Position numbers and translations under genes: made by a program
Assembly: GCF_021440085.1 (NCBI RefSeq)
Contig: NZ_JAKCPW010000007.1
Span: 434,001-498,000 of the forward strand
Length of the DNA: 64,000 bases
Reading direction: 5' to 3'
From: Dyadobacter sp. CY261
GTDB taxonomy: Bacteria > Bacteroidota > Bacteroidia > Cytophagales > Spirosomataceae
The notes under the pieces: generated by a model
What the model was told of the DNA's origin: nothing
Database searches by the model: none
Seen by the model: only the letters and a program-made list of their open reading frames with translations
Shown: positions 27,368-35,148 of the stretch, in pieces
Layout of the letters: each line of letters starts with the position of its first letter
Position numbering within the stretch: the first letter of the stretch is position 1

Positions 27368-27397
27368 AACAAATAGTGATGTTTTTAACTATTTGTT
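27368..27397. promoter_or_regulatory. Perfect inverted repeat, possible operator
   Basis: AACAAATAGT at 27368-27377 and ACTATTTGTT at 27388-27397 are exact reverse complements with a 10-base spacer. The position, about 175 bases upstream of susC and 120 bases upstream of ridA, and the lack of a T-run make an operator more likely than a terminator. No regulator candidate is adjacent. Confidence 0.4.
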
Positions 27398-27480
27398 GAA
27401 TAAGTATTAAAATATTTGTTTTGCCGAATCAGAGAGGATATAAGTTGAGGAAGAGGCGCATCTTGTTGCGGAATGATCCC

Positions 27481-27488
27481 TATTTTTG
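27481..27488 (+). promoter_or_regulatory. Candidate Bacteroidota -7 box for the RidA gene
   Basis: TATTTTTG matches the TAnnTTTG -7 consensus of the Bacteroidota primary sigma factor and lies 30 bases before the ATG. No convincing TTTG -33 element stands at the expected 19-21 base spacing, so the assignment rests on the -7 box alone. Confidence 0.4.
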
Positions 27489-27518
27489 GCCGTATTCACA
27501 GATCAATCTAAACCTGTT

Positions 27519-28061
27519 ATGTTAAAACCAACTCCCCTGATCGCGCTGTTGCTCATTTTGCTAGCCGTTAGTAGTCAAAGTATTGCACAAACAAACCGTC
27601 CGGACGTAGAGAAAAAACTGACCGAGCTGGGCATTACGCTTCCCAAGCTTAATCCGTCAAAGGGCAATCTGCTGCGTGCTGTCCGCGTGGGCAACCTGGT
27701 GTACCTTTCCGGTCATGGCCCGGATAAGCCCGGTGGCGGACAAATCCTCGGAAAAGTGGGCGATAACCTCACCGTCGAGCAAGGCAAGGAAGCTGCGAAA
27801 CTCTGCGGGATCGCATTGCTGGGTTCGTTGAAATATGAGATCGGCGATTTGAATAAGGTGAAAAGAGTGGTGAAAGTCCTTGGCCTGGTGAACTCGACGC
27901 CGACATTGACACAACAGCCACAAGTGATCAATGGCTTTACCGATTTTATGGTGGAAGTATTTGGCGAAAGCGGCAAACACGCCCGTTCTGCCGTTGGGGT
28001 AGCCTCTTTGCCGTCGGGTATCGCAGTTGAAATCGAAATGATCGTGGAGGTAGAGCCTTAA
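27519..28061 (+). CDS. RidA/YjgF-family protein with signal peptide
   Basis: RidA-fold protein of 180 residues. The mature part has the family features VRVGNLVYLSGHGP, NLTVEQGKEAAKLCGIALLGSLK, VVKVLGLVNSTP and the C-terminal ARSAVGVASLPSGIAVEIEMIVEV. Classical RidA hydrolyses reactive enamines/imines using an Arg near position 105 of the short form; the Arg of HARSAVG occupies the corresponding place. Unusually, an N-terminal leader (MLKPTPLIALLLILLAVSSQ followed by SIAQ) predicts export, so it acts outside the cytoplasm, where its substrate is unknown. ATG 27519 is the natural start for that leader. A terminator follows. Confidence 0.85.
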   Translation: MLKPTPLIALLLILLAVSSQSIAQTNRPDVEKKLTELGITLPKLNPSKGNLLRAVRVGNLVYLSGHGPDKPGGGQILGKVGDNLTVEQGKEAAKLCGIALLGSLKYEIGDLNKVKRVVKVLGLVNSTPTLTQQPQVINGFTDFMVEVFGESGKHARSAVGVASLPSGIAVEIEMIVEVEP

Positions 28062-28082
28062 TGCAATTCCTTGTCCCAGTAG

Positions 28083-28116
28083 CCGCCGGTGAGCAATGCT
28101 TGCCGGCGGTTTTTTA
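28083..28116 (+). terminator. Rho-independent terminator after the RidA gene
   Basis: CCGCCGG at 28083-28089 pairs with CCGGCGG at 28103-28109, with an inner AGCA/TGCT pairing, followed by a run of T from 28110. It starts about 20 bases beyond the stop codon. Confidence 0.8.
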
Positions 28117-28198
28117 TTTAAGGCAACACAATGGTTCGTTTTTATACGAAAAACTTTATTATTGAAGGATTAAATGCCAACCATTCAACGCCATTGCT

Positions 28199-28870
28199 AT
28201 GACCGCCGATGAAGTGCTTACCAAGCTAGAATCACTGGGAAATGAAAAAGTGCGCACGCTCAATATCCGCAACGGCGCAAACGATAATCAGTTTGGTGTG
28301 AAGTTGGGGGATATCCGGACGCTGGCCAACAAGATCAAGATCGATCATGAACTGGGCCTGGCCTTGTGGCAAACCCAAAATCTTGATGCGCAGCTTTTGT
28401 CTCTTTTAATCATCAAGCCTAAGTTGCTGTCGGCGACAGACCTGGACAGGATGGTACGCCAGATCGAGACCGCTCAGGTGGCAGAATGGCTTTCGTCTTA
28501 TGTGATCAAAGAACACCCGGCCAGGGAGGAACTGCGCCAGGCATGGATGCAAACCGACCATCCCTGGGCTGCACGGGCAGGATGGAGCCTAACCGCAGGG
28601 CGTGTGAGCCGCGAACCCGAAGGTATCGATATCCCCGGTTTGCTCGACCGTATCGAAAAAGAAATGCCGGTTGCGGCCCCGGAAGTGCAATGGACCATGA
28701 ACACAACCCTCGCACAGATTGGCATACGCTTTCCTGCGCTTCGCGCGCGTGCGCTCGCTATCGGCGAAAAGCTAGGCATTTACCGCGATTATCCAGTTTC
28801 CAAGGGTTGCACATCACCTTTCGCGCCGATATGGATCAACGAAATGGTAAAACGCGAAAGCAAAGCTTAG
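28199..28870 (+). CDS. AlkD-like DNA alkylation repair protein (HEAT-like repeats)
   Basis: Cytosolic helical-repeat protein of 223 residues of the DNA alkylation repair/AlkD superfamily. The family start, LNIRNGANDNQFGVKLGDIR, and later DHPWAARAGWSLTAGR and the C-terminal GTCxSP-like segment VSKGCTSPFAPIWINEM are visible. AlkD-type glycosylases remove 3- and 7-alkylpurines; this shorter branch has not all been tested, so repair activity is by analogy. Its 3' end overlaps by 4 bp the convergent methyltransferase gene. Confidence 0.8.
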   Translation: MTADEVLTKLESLGNEKVRTLNIRNGANDNQFGVKLGDIRTLANKIKIDHELGLALWQTQNLDAQLLSLLIIKPKLLSATDLDRMVRQIETAQVAEWLSSYVIKEHPAREELRQAWMQTDHPWAARAGWSLTAGRVSREPEGIDIPGLLDRIEKEMPVAAPEVQWTMNTTLAQIGIRFPALRARALAIGEKLGIYRDYPVSKGCTSPFAPIWINEMVKRESKA

Positions 28871-29649
28871 TCTTTAATCAGAAAAAAGCCCTTATCGTAA
28901 CCCACCTTTGCATGGTCGATCTCCATTTCCTGCTCGCCAGGCACAAATGATTCGAATTCCATTTTGATCTTGTAACCGCGAAAGTGTTCCAGGAAGCGTT
29001 TTTCGTTGAAGAACCAGGATGGGTACCGGGCTTCGTAAATCTCGGGAGGCACGATTTGCAACGTGAGCCGGTCGGGGCGGTTGTCCTTCATGAATGCCGT
29101 CCTGTCGATAAGAATATATTTAAAATTGTGGCGCATAATCTCTTCCAAAAATTCATGCGGCTTTTCCAGGTATTGTACCACGCTTGATAGCAGCAGGATG
29201 TCGGCCTTTTGCGCGGCCATGCTTTCGTCTATCGTGAAGTGGAATTTCAGGAAATCACCTTCGAAAGATTCCTTTCCGCACCGCACGAAGTTGTCCTGTT
29301 CCACAACGCTCCAATGCAGTTTGACCGTTGGAGGGATCAGGTCACGTACCTGGTAATACGTACTCCCCAACGACCCGCCAAAGTCGATTACATTCAGCTG
29401 GTTGCCGCATTCCAGGGCGGTATAAAGCAGCGCTGAAATGACGGAGTAAGGATAGATTTTCTCATCGAACAACACAGAATCGCGTTCATATACCGCCTCG
29501 CCATTCCTGATCTTTAACAGCGCCTGCTTCACTTTTTCCAAAATCGGCCCGCTTTCGTAACCGCCGGAGAGGGAAGCCAATGCTTCCCAGCTTTTGTAAT
29601 CACCAAACCAGCCGTAAGGGTTCTTCTTTTTAGGTCTAAAAAACGACAT
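28867..29649 (-). CDS. TIGR04325-family methyltransferase
   Basis: Putative SAM-dependent methyltransferase of 260 residues. The family signatures are the N-terminal YGWFGDYKSWEAL, the SAM-binding motif VIDFGGSLGSTYYQ (motif I), ILLLSSVVQYLEKP and ILIDRTAF. The family is usually found in polysaccharide or surface-glycan gene clusters, and here it sits beside glycosyltransferases and an FdtA-like cupin, so modification of a surface sugar is the best guess. Start ATG 29649 precedes the basic MSFFRPKKKNPYGW start typical of the family. Confidence 0.85.
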   Translation of the reverse strand: MSFFRPKKKNPYGWFGDYKSWEALASLSGGYESGPILEKVKQALLKIRNGEAVYERDSVLFDEKIYPYSVISALLYTALECGNQLNVIDFGGSLGSTYYQVRDLIPPTVKLHWSVVEQDNFVRCGKESFEGDFLKFHFTIDESMAAQKADILLLSSVVQYLEKPHEFLEEIMRHNFKYILIDRTAFMKDNRPDRLTLQIVPPEIYEARYPSWFFNEKRFLEHFRGYKIKMEFESFVPGEQEMEIDHAKVGYDKGFFLIKD

Positions 29650-29915
29650 ATTTTCCTTTTAGAATGCTGCGCAAGTTAGAGCTTATCCGTGATAAGCAAA
29701 TTATAATACGATCTTAGCATCTCAACTTCATGATAATGAACAAGATGTTGCTTTCATGTACCTGACAATCAATTATTTCTATCGATTCCTTACAACCATG
29801 CACACAAAAGTTTAGTCAGGGATATATTATTTTAACAATCGGGGAGAGCGGCATTCGCAATATTCGCTGATATTTGTATTTGGAAGCGCTCCCTCTTCTG
29901 CCCCTAACAAAATTT
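29650..29915. other. Divergent intergenic region of the glycan cluster
   Basis: AT-rich 266-bp gap between the minus-strand methyltransferase gene and the plus-strand glycosyltransferase gene. It should hold both promoters. No gene, hairpin or clear consensus promoter is apparent. Confidence 0.4.
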
Positions 29916-30914
29916 ATGCAGAGTTTCTGTACCCTTTTCAATTCAAGCTACCTCTCGCGGGGATTGGCGATGTACAATTCGCTGGCTCGTCAAGGGGTTG
30001 ATTTTCACCTATATATCTTCGCATTCGACGACGATTGCGATGCTTTGCTTCGTCGTTTGGCCCTACCGCGGGCGACGATCATTTCCTTGCGTGAATTTGA
30101 AACGCCGGAGCTGCTTTCGGTCAAAGCCAGCCGTACGCCGGGCGAATATTGCTGGACTTGCAGTTCTTTCATAATATGGCATTGCATTCACACTTTTTCG
30201 CTCGATCACTGCACGTATCTGGATGCCGACCTGCTGTTCTTCGCCGATCCGAAAGTGCTGACTGACGAGATGGGCGAGAAATCTGTACTTATTACATCAC
30301 ATCGATACAATCCCGAGTACGACCAGTCTGCAACCAGTGGCATTTACTGCGTGCAATTTGTAACCTTCAAAAATACGGAGGAAGGCCTTAGCGTGCTGAA
30401 ATGGTGGATGGAAGCCTGCCTGGAATGGTGCTATAACCGTTTCGAAGACGGGAAGTTCGGCGACCAGAAATATCTCGACGACTGGACAGAGCGGTTCCCG
30501 GGAGTGCATGTGCTGGAACATGCCGGAGGGGGCGTAGCTCCCTGGAATGTCAATGATTGTATGTGCGGAAATGCAGGCGGGCAGCTTTTTGTGAAAAAGC
30601 CCGGTGCCGAAAAGGTGCCGCTGGTTTTCTATCATTTCCATGACTTCCGGTATTGTATCGATAAAAGCTTCCGTCTGACCGGCGAACAATACCGGCTCTC
30701 TAAGGACATTATCCGGTTTGTTTACGGCGCTTATTTTAAGGCGCTCGCCGCCGCTGAATCCCAAATTTTGGAGACCGACGCCAAGGCTGTTTTCCATGAG
30801 ACCCCAATGGTTTTGAAATGGATTACCGTCAGCTTGTCGCGACGCATCAAATTCGGATTGCGAGGGCATTATAAGAACTACACCAAAGAGACTGCATTAC
30901 CTAACCTAATTTAA
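29916..30914 (+). CDS. Glycosyltransferase (GT8-like nucleotide-sugar transferase)
   Basis: Cytosolic GT-A fold glycosyltransferase of 332 residues. The N-terminus FCTLFNSSYLSRGLAMYNSL followed by the DFHLYIFAFDDD stretch is the usual nucleotide-binding half, and YLDADLLFFADP carries the DxD metal motif (DAD). The motif GQLFVKKPGAEKVPLVFYHFHDF near residue 240 carries the histidines typical of GT8-like enzymes. Sugar donor and acceptor are unknown. ATG 29916 gives an N-terminus that starts at the first beta strand; an upstream TTG at 29874 would add 14 residues. The cupin gene follows after 23 bp in the same direction. Confidence 0.8.
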   Translation: MQSFCTLFNSSYLSRGLAMYNSLARQGVDFHLYIFAFDDDCDALLRRLALPRATIISLREFETPELLSVKASRTPGEYCWTCSSFIIWHCIHTFSLDHCTYLDADLLFFADPKVLTDEMGEKSVLITSHRYNPEYDQSATSGIYCVQFVTFKNTEEGLSVLKWWMEACLEWCYNRFEDGKFGDQKYLDDWTERFPGVHVLEHAGGGVAPWNVNDCMCGNAGGQLFVKKPGAEKVPLVFYHFHDFRYCIDKSFRLTGEQYRLSKDIIRFVYGAYFKALAAAESQILETDAKAVFHETPMVLKWITVSLSRRIKFGLRGHYKNYTKETALPNLI

Positions 30915-30937
30915 ATTTAACCCAACCCACTCGCCCC

Positions 30938-31321
30938 TTGGCTCAGTTAATTAACCTTAAAACTTTCAGGGATACCCGCGGAAGCCTTACCGTCATCGAA
31001 CGTGTTATTCCGTTTGAAATCAAGCGTATTTTTTATGTCAATGGTGCCAGCCCGCTAGGGCACAGCGAAAATAGTCATAAAACAATGCGGCAGGCGGTTA
31101 TTTGTCTGAAAGGAAGCTGCCTCATTACCAGCCATACCGGCACAGAAGAGCAGCATTTTGTCCTGGATACAGCCGATCAATGCCTGCTGCTTGCACCCGA
31201 GGACAGGTACCAGATGGGTGAATTTCCCCATGAATCTATTTTGATGGTGCTCGCTTCGGAGCCTTTCGAAGCGGAGGAACTGGTATCGGGGCCGATGGAG
31301 TACGAGATGTCATTGGCTTAA
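30938..31321 (+). CDS. FdtA/WxcM-like cupin (sugar 3,4-ketoisomerase family)
   Basis: Cupin-fold protein of 127 residues related to dTDP-4-keto-6-deoxyglucose 3,4-ketoisomerases (FdtA, QdtA, WxcM C-terminus). Family features: DTRGSLTVIE, PFEIKRIFYV, and the segment equivalent to the RGxHAHK active-site motif. Here that segment reads SENSHK: the first His of HAHK is Asn45, while the second, His47, remains. The enzyme could therefore be less active or catalyse a different isomerisation. Start is TTG 30938, since no ATG is available. It ends convergently with the GT2 gene, overlapping by 12 bp. Confidence 0.75.
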   Translation: MAQLINLKTFRDTRGSLTVIERVIPFEIKRIFYVNGASPLGHSENSHKTMRQAVICLKGSCLITSHTGTEEQHFVLDTADQCLLLAPEDRYQMGEFPHESILMVLASEPFEAEELVSGPMEYEMSLA

Positions 31322-32014
31322 CCGCTCTTTCAGTCTTTTGAATAAAAACCTGAGGTAAATGCCGGTGCCGAAATGTTTCAGGATCAGCCCGGCTTTTTCT
31401 TTTTCAAATACTGCATCTTTCTGAACGGAGGATATGCCTGTATCGTTGAAAATTGCGATATCGAAATCCCTGAATTCGAACCGGTAATGCTGGTCGCCTT
31501 GTAGCTGCATGTTGAATACGTGATCGGCCGATATGCGGTACCGCGTATCATATCTTCGCATGGAAAATACGCTCGCGGGATAGATAATGGACTGGTGGTT
31601 AATGCCGGTTTTGGCCTGTTTGTAGGGAGACATTCGTCCCAGGTATTTCCGTCCGGCTTTCAAAACGTTGCCGTAGTAAACCACATGAGGATCGGCCAGT
31701 TCTCCGGCGAGCAGGCTGAATGCAGGGGTAAGAATATCGTCGGCCCCGATAAAATAGACCCATTGTCCCCGGATGTGGCCGAGGGCCTTGTTCATGGCAT
31801 CGTAAATGCCGGCATCTTTCTCACTTTTCCAGAAAGCAAGCTTTCCATCATTTTTTTTGATAATATCCCGGGTCCCGTCCTCGCTGCCGCCATCCATGAT
31901 GATGATCTCGATATGGGGGTAACGTTGGTTGTAAATACTGTCCAGACACCGTTGCAAAAATCTTTCCGCGTTGTATGTGACGAGGATAATGGAAATCAAT
32001 GGGTTATTAGCCAT
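31310..32014 (-). CDS. GT2-family glycosyltransferase
   Basis: Inverting family 2 glycosyltransferase of 234 residues. ISIILVTYNAERFLQRCLDS opens the GT-A fold, MDGGSEDGTRDII binds the nucleotide, and the GADDILTP stretch provides the DxD metal motif; DAGIYDAMNKAL is a further GT2 signature. ATG 32014 is chosen as it lies just before the first beta strand; the frame continues upstream only into a neighbouring gene. It is last of three GT2 genes on the minus strand and begins 4 bp after its neighbour ends. Confidence 0.85.
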   Translation of the reverse strand: MANNPLISIILVTYNAERFLQRCLDSIYNQRYPHIEIIIMDGGSEDGTRDIIKKNDGKLAFWKSEKDAGIYDAMNKALGHIRGQWVYFIGADDILTPAFSLLAGELADPHVVYYGNVLKAGRKYLGRMSPYKQAKTGINHQSIIYPASVFSMRRYDTRYRISADHVFNMQLQGDQHYRFEFRDFDIAIFNDTGISSVQKDAVFEKEKAGLILKHFGTGIYLRFLFKRLKERLSQ

Positions 32015-32018
32015 GTAC

Positions 32019-32873
32019 TTATAATGCGAATTCCTTTTCCGCCAAGGCGACTGGCTCCATGGTCGCGAGATACTGATGAAGTCCCTGATCACAAAAAACC
32101 GTCTTGTGCCGTAATGCCTCTGAAAGGTGCAGGTCATTTTGAGGGCAGCCGCACCGGTCCACTTCCGGGTGATAAATATGAAAAACAACCCCGCCGAATT
32201 TGATGGCGCGTTTTTTCAATCCGGCATTGAGCAGCCGCACCGCGATTTCGTTGTCCTCGCGCCCCCAGGCGTGAAACAGTTCATTGTAGCCGTTCACGCG
32301 AAGGAGGTCGTCCCGCCAGAATGCCATATTGCAACCACGCAAGGCAAATATGTCGTATGTTTTGTAACGGTCGGCCATATAATTGCACAGCCATGAAATG
32401 CTGAACCGGTTCGAAAAATTTCCCAGGCCCGACTGAAAAGGGTACACCCTGGATTTTTGTGCATCGAGTAGTTTTTCAGATAAAACCTTGTCCATCAAAA
32501 CCCTGCTTCCGGTCACGAATGTCCCTCGCTTGCTTAATGTGAGGTGGTCTTTGATAAAATGTTTGTGTAGTATAAGGTCGCCGTCGATCTGGATAATGTA
32601 ATCGGAGGAGCTCGCAGCGATGGCTTTGTTACGGATTTTTGATAATTGAAAGCCTTCATCTTCCTGCCAGATGTGGATGAGTTTCGTCGGAAAGCCGTGC
32701 CGCATGGATTCGATCACCTCCGCGGTTTGGTGGGTGGAGCCATCATCGGCGATAATCACCTCATCGGGCATTACCGACTGCCCTTTAACACTAAGCAAAC
32801 AAAGCTGCAATGCTTCCGGCCAGTTGTAGGTGGAAATGATCAGCGAGCTTTTAGAGAAGATTTTCGTATCCAT
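32019..32873 (-). CDS. GT2-family glycosyltransferase with C-terminal galactosyltransferase-like domain
   Basis: Glycosyltransferase of 284 residues. N-terminal GT2 core: LIISTYNWPEALQLCLLS, VIIADDGSTHQT and QIDGDLILH with the DxD motif. The C-terminal part has RGCNMAFWRDDLLRVNGYNE and GREDNEIAVRLLNAG, as in the Glyco_transf_7C (galactosyltransferase) domain with its conserved W-G-x-ED motif (here AWGRED). It is a paralogue of the next gene upstream, with which its start overlaps by 23 bp. Likely a chain-elongating enzyme of a surface glycan. Confidence 0.88.
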   Translation of the reverse strand: MDTKIFSKSSLIISTYNWPEALQLCLLSVKGQSVMPDEVIIADDGSTHQTAEVIESMRHGFPTKLIHIWQEDEGFQLSKIRNKAIAASSSDYIIQIDGDLILHKHFIKDHLTLSKRGTFVTGSRVLMDKVLSEKLLDAQKSRVYPFQSGLGNFSNRFSISWLCNYMADRYKTYDIFALRGCNMAFWRDDLLRVNGYNELFHAWGREDNEIAVRLLNAGLKKRAIKFGGVVFHIYHPEVDRCGCPQNDLHLSEALRHKTVFCDQGLHQYLATMEPVALAEKEFAL

Positions 32874-33651
32874 TGGCGCATCTTTTGACTTTTGTTAGCA
32901 GGGTATGTTGTATGATCTCGCGATGAAATGCTTCGTTTGACTTGGGTAATTCTTCATGATGGAGATGGTATTGCACCGCGCTCAGCTTCACGATCTTTTT
33001 AGCGATGTTATTGTTGATAAACCGCGCTGCCAGCTCCTCGTCCTCATGGCCCCATCCATTCAGCTCATTGTTGTAGCCATTCACGCGGATGAAGTCGTCT
33101 TTCCAGAAAGCGAGGTTGCTGCCGCGGACACTGCGGGATTTCATTTCAATGCGTTGTCCCAGCGACCGCAGTACGGGCAGCCGCATTGCATTAAACCGAT
33201 TATAAACCCCTTTTGAAAAAAAATTGACCTCGTTGTCGGCATTCAGTAGTAATTCGTTGGTCTTTGCCGGGGTTAATCTTGCGCGGGTGCCACGGATAAA
33301 AGTCCCGCGCTGGGCAGCCGCCAGGTGGTCGCGTATAAATGACGTGTGCAGCAACACGTCGCCATCCACCTGAACGACATACTTGCCTGAACTCTGTTCC
33401 ACAGCCTGATTGAGGATCCGGCTTTTGCGAAATCCCAGATCCTCGTGCCACACATGGATAATGGGCACGGGAAAATTGGCCCGCATGCTGGTGATCAGCG
33501 TGCGCGTGCGATGGTCGGATCCGTCGTCGGCGATGATGACCTCCGTAGGCAGTACTTTTTGCTTTGTAACACTTACAAGGCTGCAATGCAGCGCTTCCAC
33601 CCAATTATAAGTTGCAATAATGAGCGTAGTTGCCGGAGCGGAATACATCAA
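32851..33651 (-). CDS. GT2-family glycosyltransferase, tandem paralogue
   Basis: Glycosyltransferase of 266 residues closely resembling the following gene: LIIATYNWVEALHCSLVS, VIIADDGSDHRT, QVDGDVLLH, RGSNLAFWKDDFIRVNGYNN and GWGHEDEELAARFIN align motif by motif. The two probably arose by tandem duplication and then took different acceptors. It is the first gene of the three-gene minus-strand GT operon. Start at ATG 33651 or the adjacent ATG 33648. The promoter should lie in the 606-bp region upstream. Confidence 0.88.
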   Translation of the reverse strand: MMYSAPATTLIIATYNWVEALHCSLVSVTKQKVLPTEVIIADDGSDHRTRTLITSMRANFPVPIIHVWHEDLGFRKSRILNQAVEQSSGKYVVQVDGDVLLHTSFIRDHLAAAQRGTFIRGTRARLTPAKTNELLLNADNEVNFFSKGVYNRFNAMRLPVLRSLGQRIEMKSRSVRGSNLAFWKDDFIRVNGYNNELNGWGHEDEELAARFINNNIAKKIVKLSAVQYHLHHEELPKSNEAFHREIIQHTLLTKVKRCANGYENLL

Positions 33652-34257
33652 TACTCTAAGTTATTTTCCTGATACACTTGGTGCCAGATATTCAAAACTG
33701 TCCTGAACCTGATCTTTGTCTACATTTTCGGCCTTCCGAAAAAATGATAGTTAACACGAGACACACATAGTATATCCATGGTTGTAACCGCTTGACAAGC
33801 CCTTAGGCAAAGCGGATGCTGCTATCGTAAAAAAGGAAGGAAAATTGAGCCAGAAACGGGATTTGTTACAGAAACCGCCAGTTACTTATATTGATATACG
33901 TTTGCGGTTTCGGTCGCCGGAATTCTGATAACCAGCTAGGGAGTAAATGGTTGAGAGAGGACATGTTTTACGGTCGTTAGGGATTGAGTTCATTTATTAA
34001 CTGTGATGTCATAAAGATCGAAAAAGTAAAAGAAATACCGAAAAGCGGTTTCTAATTTTTTTCTAATTTCTTATAAATTTTTACCAAAACCATCCGTTCG
34101 AAATTCTACCGACCTGCGCAGTGATATGGGCATCGTTTGTGAATCGATGACACGAATTTTATGTGGGGTACGAATAAATAGATGAATGCCGCAGAAGTGA
34201 TGTCGGACGCGTATCTGCATAGAGTTGATCACCATTAGTTTACAGTCATTATATAGC
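33652..34257. other. 606-bp intergenic region
   Basis: AT-rich, no credible gene in any frame. It separates the divergent GT2 operon (minus) and the alpha/beta hydrolase gene (plus) and must hold both promoters. I see only a weak ACCG/CGGT hairpin with a T-rich tail near 34037-34065, and nothing that would support an RNA gene. Confidence 0.4.
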
Positions 34258-35118
34258 ATGAAGAATATTATTTACATTTCCTCGCTATTCCTGGTACTTA
34301 CTTGTTGCCAAAAAGCCAAAGACGAACCCGCTGAACCGATCAAGTATGGGTCGAACAACGGCAAATATCTGAACATTCAGGAAACGAAGATTTATTACGA
34401 GGAATATGGTGAAGGTACGCCTCTGCTATTGCTTCATCAGGGACTTGGCTCTATTGAAAACGTGGGGGACATTATTCCTGAACTGTCCAAACATTTCAGG
34501 GTCATTGCGCCGGATGCGCCGGGGCATGGGCGGTCGGAGCAGGCCGATAGCCTGAGCGGCGCCCTTTTGGCGGACTATTGCTCCGCGATAATCGATCAAC
34601 TGAAATTGGACAGCCTCTACGTCATGGGTTGGAGTATGGGGGGAAATACGGCCTTATTGCTGGCTGCAAACAGACCGGACAAAGTCAAAAAAGTAGTTAG
34701 CGGCGGTTCAAATACAAAGTCGAGCGGCTTGACACAGGAAGGGCGTGACTTATTGAAGGAATACACGGTGGAGGCGGTCAAAGAGGATGAGGAGTGGCTT
34801 AAACATTATCAAAGCATGAACCCCCAACCCGATCAATGGATCAGGTTCTGGGAAGACACACAGCAAATGTGGGCAAGGGAAATCAAGGTTCCGGACGAGA
34901 AATTGGCCGGGATAGACATTCCGGTACTGGTTATCCGGGGCGACCGTGATATGATCAGACTGGAACACAGCATGGATATTTTTCGAGCACTTAAAAAGGG
35001 ACAGTTGTGCATTTACCCGAATACCGGACACGATATGCCCGAATCGAAAAGTGAGATGCTTTGCAAAATTGCAATCGACTTCTTTAAGGGAAGCAGCGGC
35101 AAGGAAGCCCGTCACTAA
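34258..35118 (+). CDS. Alpha/beta-hydrolase lipoprotein
   Basis: Membrane-anchored alpha/beta-fold hydrolase of 286 residues. The short leader ends in LVLTCC, a lipobox. Catalytic elements: oxyanion region LLLLHQGLG, nucleophile Ser in GWSMGGN, acid in VLVIRGDRD and the His of NTGHDMPES. The fold is the same as in proline iminopeptidases and haloalkane dehalogenases; the specific reaction is unknown. ATG 34258 is the start that gives a proper signal peptide. It converges with the MFS gene; the gap is 30 bp and contains no evident terminator. Confidence 0.85.
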   Translation: MKNIIYISSLFLVLTCCQKAKDEPAEPIKYGSNNGKYLNIQETKIYYEEYGEGTPLLLLHQGLGSIENVGDIIPELSKHFRVIAPDAPGHGRSEQADSLSGALLADYCSAIIDQLKLDSLYVMGWSMGGNTALLLAANRPDKVKKVVSGGSNTKSSGLTQEGRDLLKEYTVEAVKEDEEWLKHYQSMNPQPDQWIRFWEDTQQMWAREIKVPDEKLAGIDIPVLVIRGDRDMIRLEHSMDIFRALKKGQLCIYPNTGHDMPESKSEMLCKIAIDFFKGSSGKEARH

Positions 35119-35148
35119 CAGAGATTTTCCGGCTTCCTTGGCCTGGGC

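Larger units (their letters stand above)
27194..27518. other. Divergent intergenic region between susC and ridA
   Basis: AT-rich, 325 bp, no gene. It should contain the promoters of the minus-strand susCD operon and the plus-strand RidA gene. A perfect inverted repeat and a -7 promoter box inside it are listed separately. A tRNA-like word near 27311 was examined and rejected. Confidence 0.6.
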
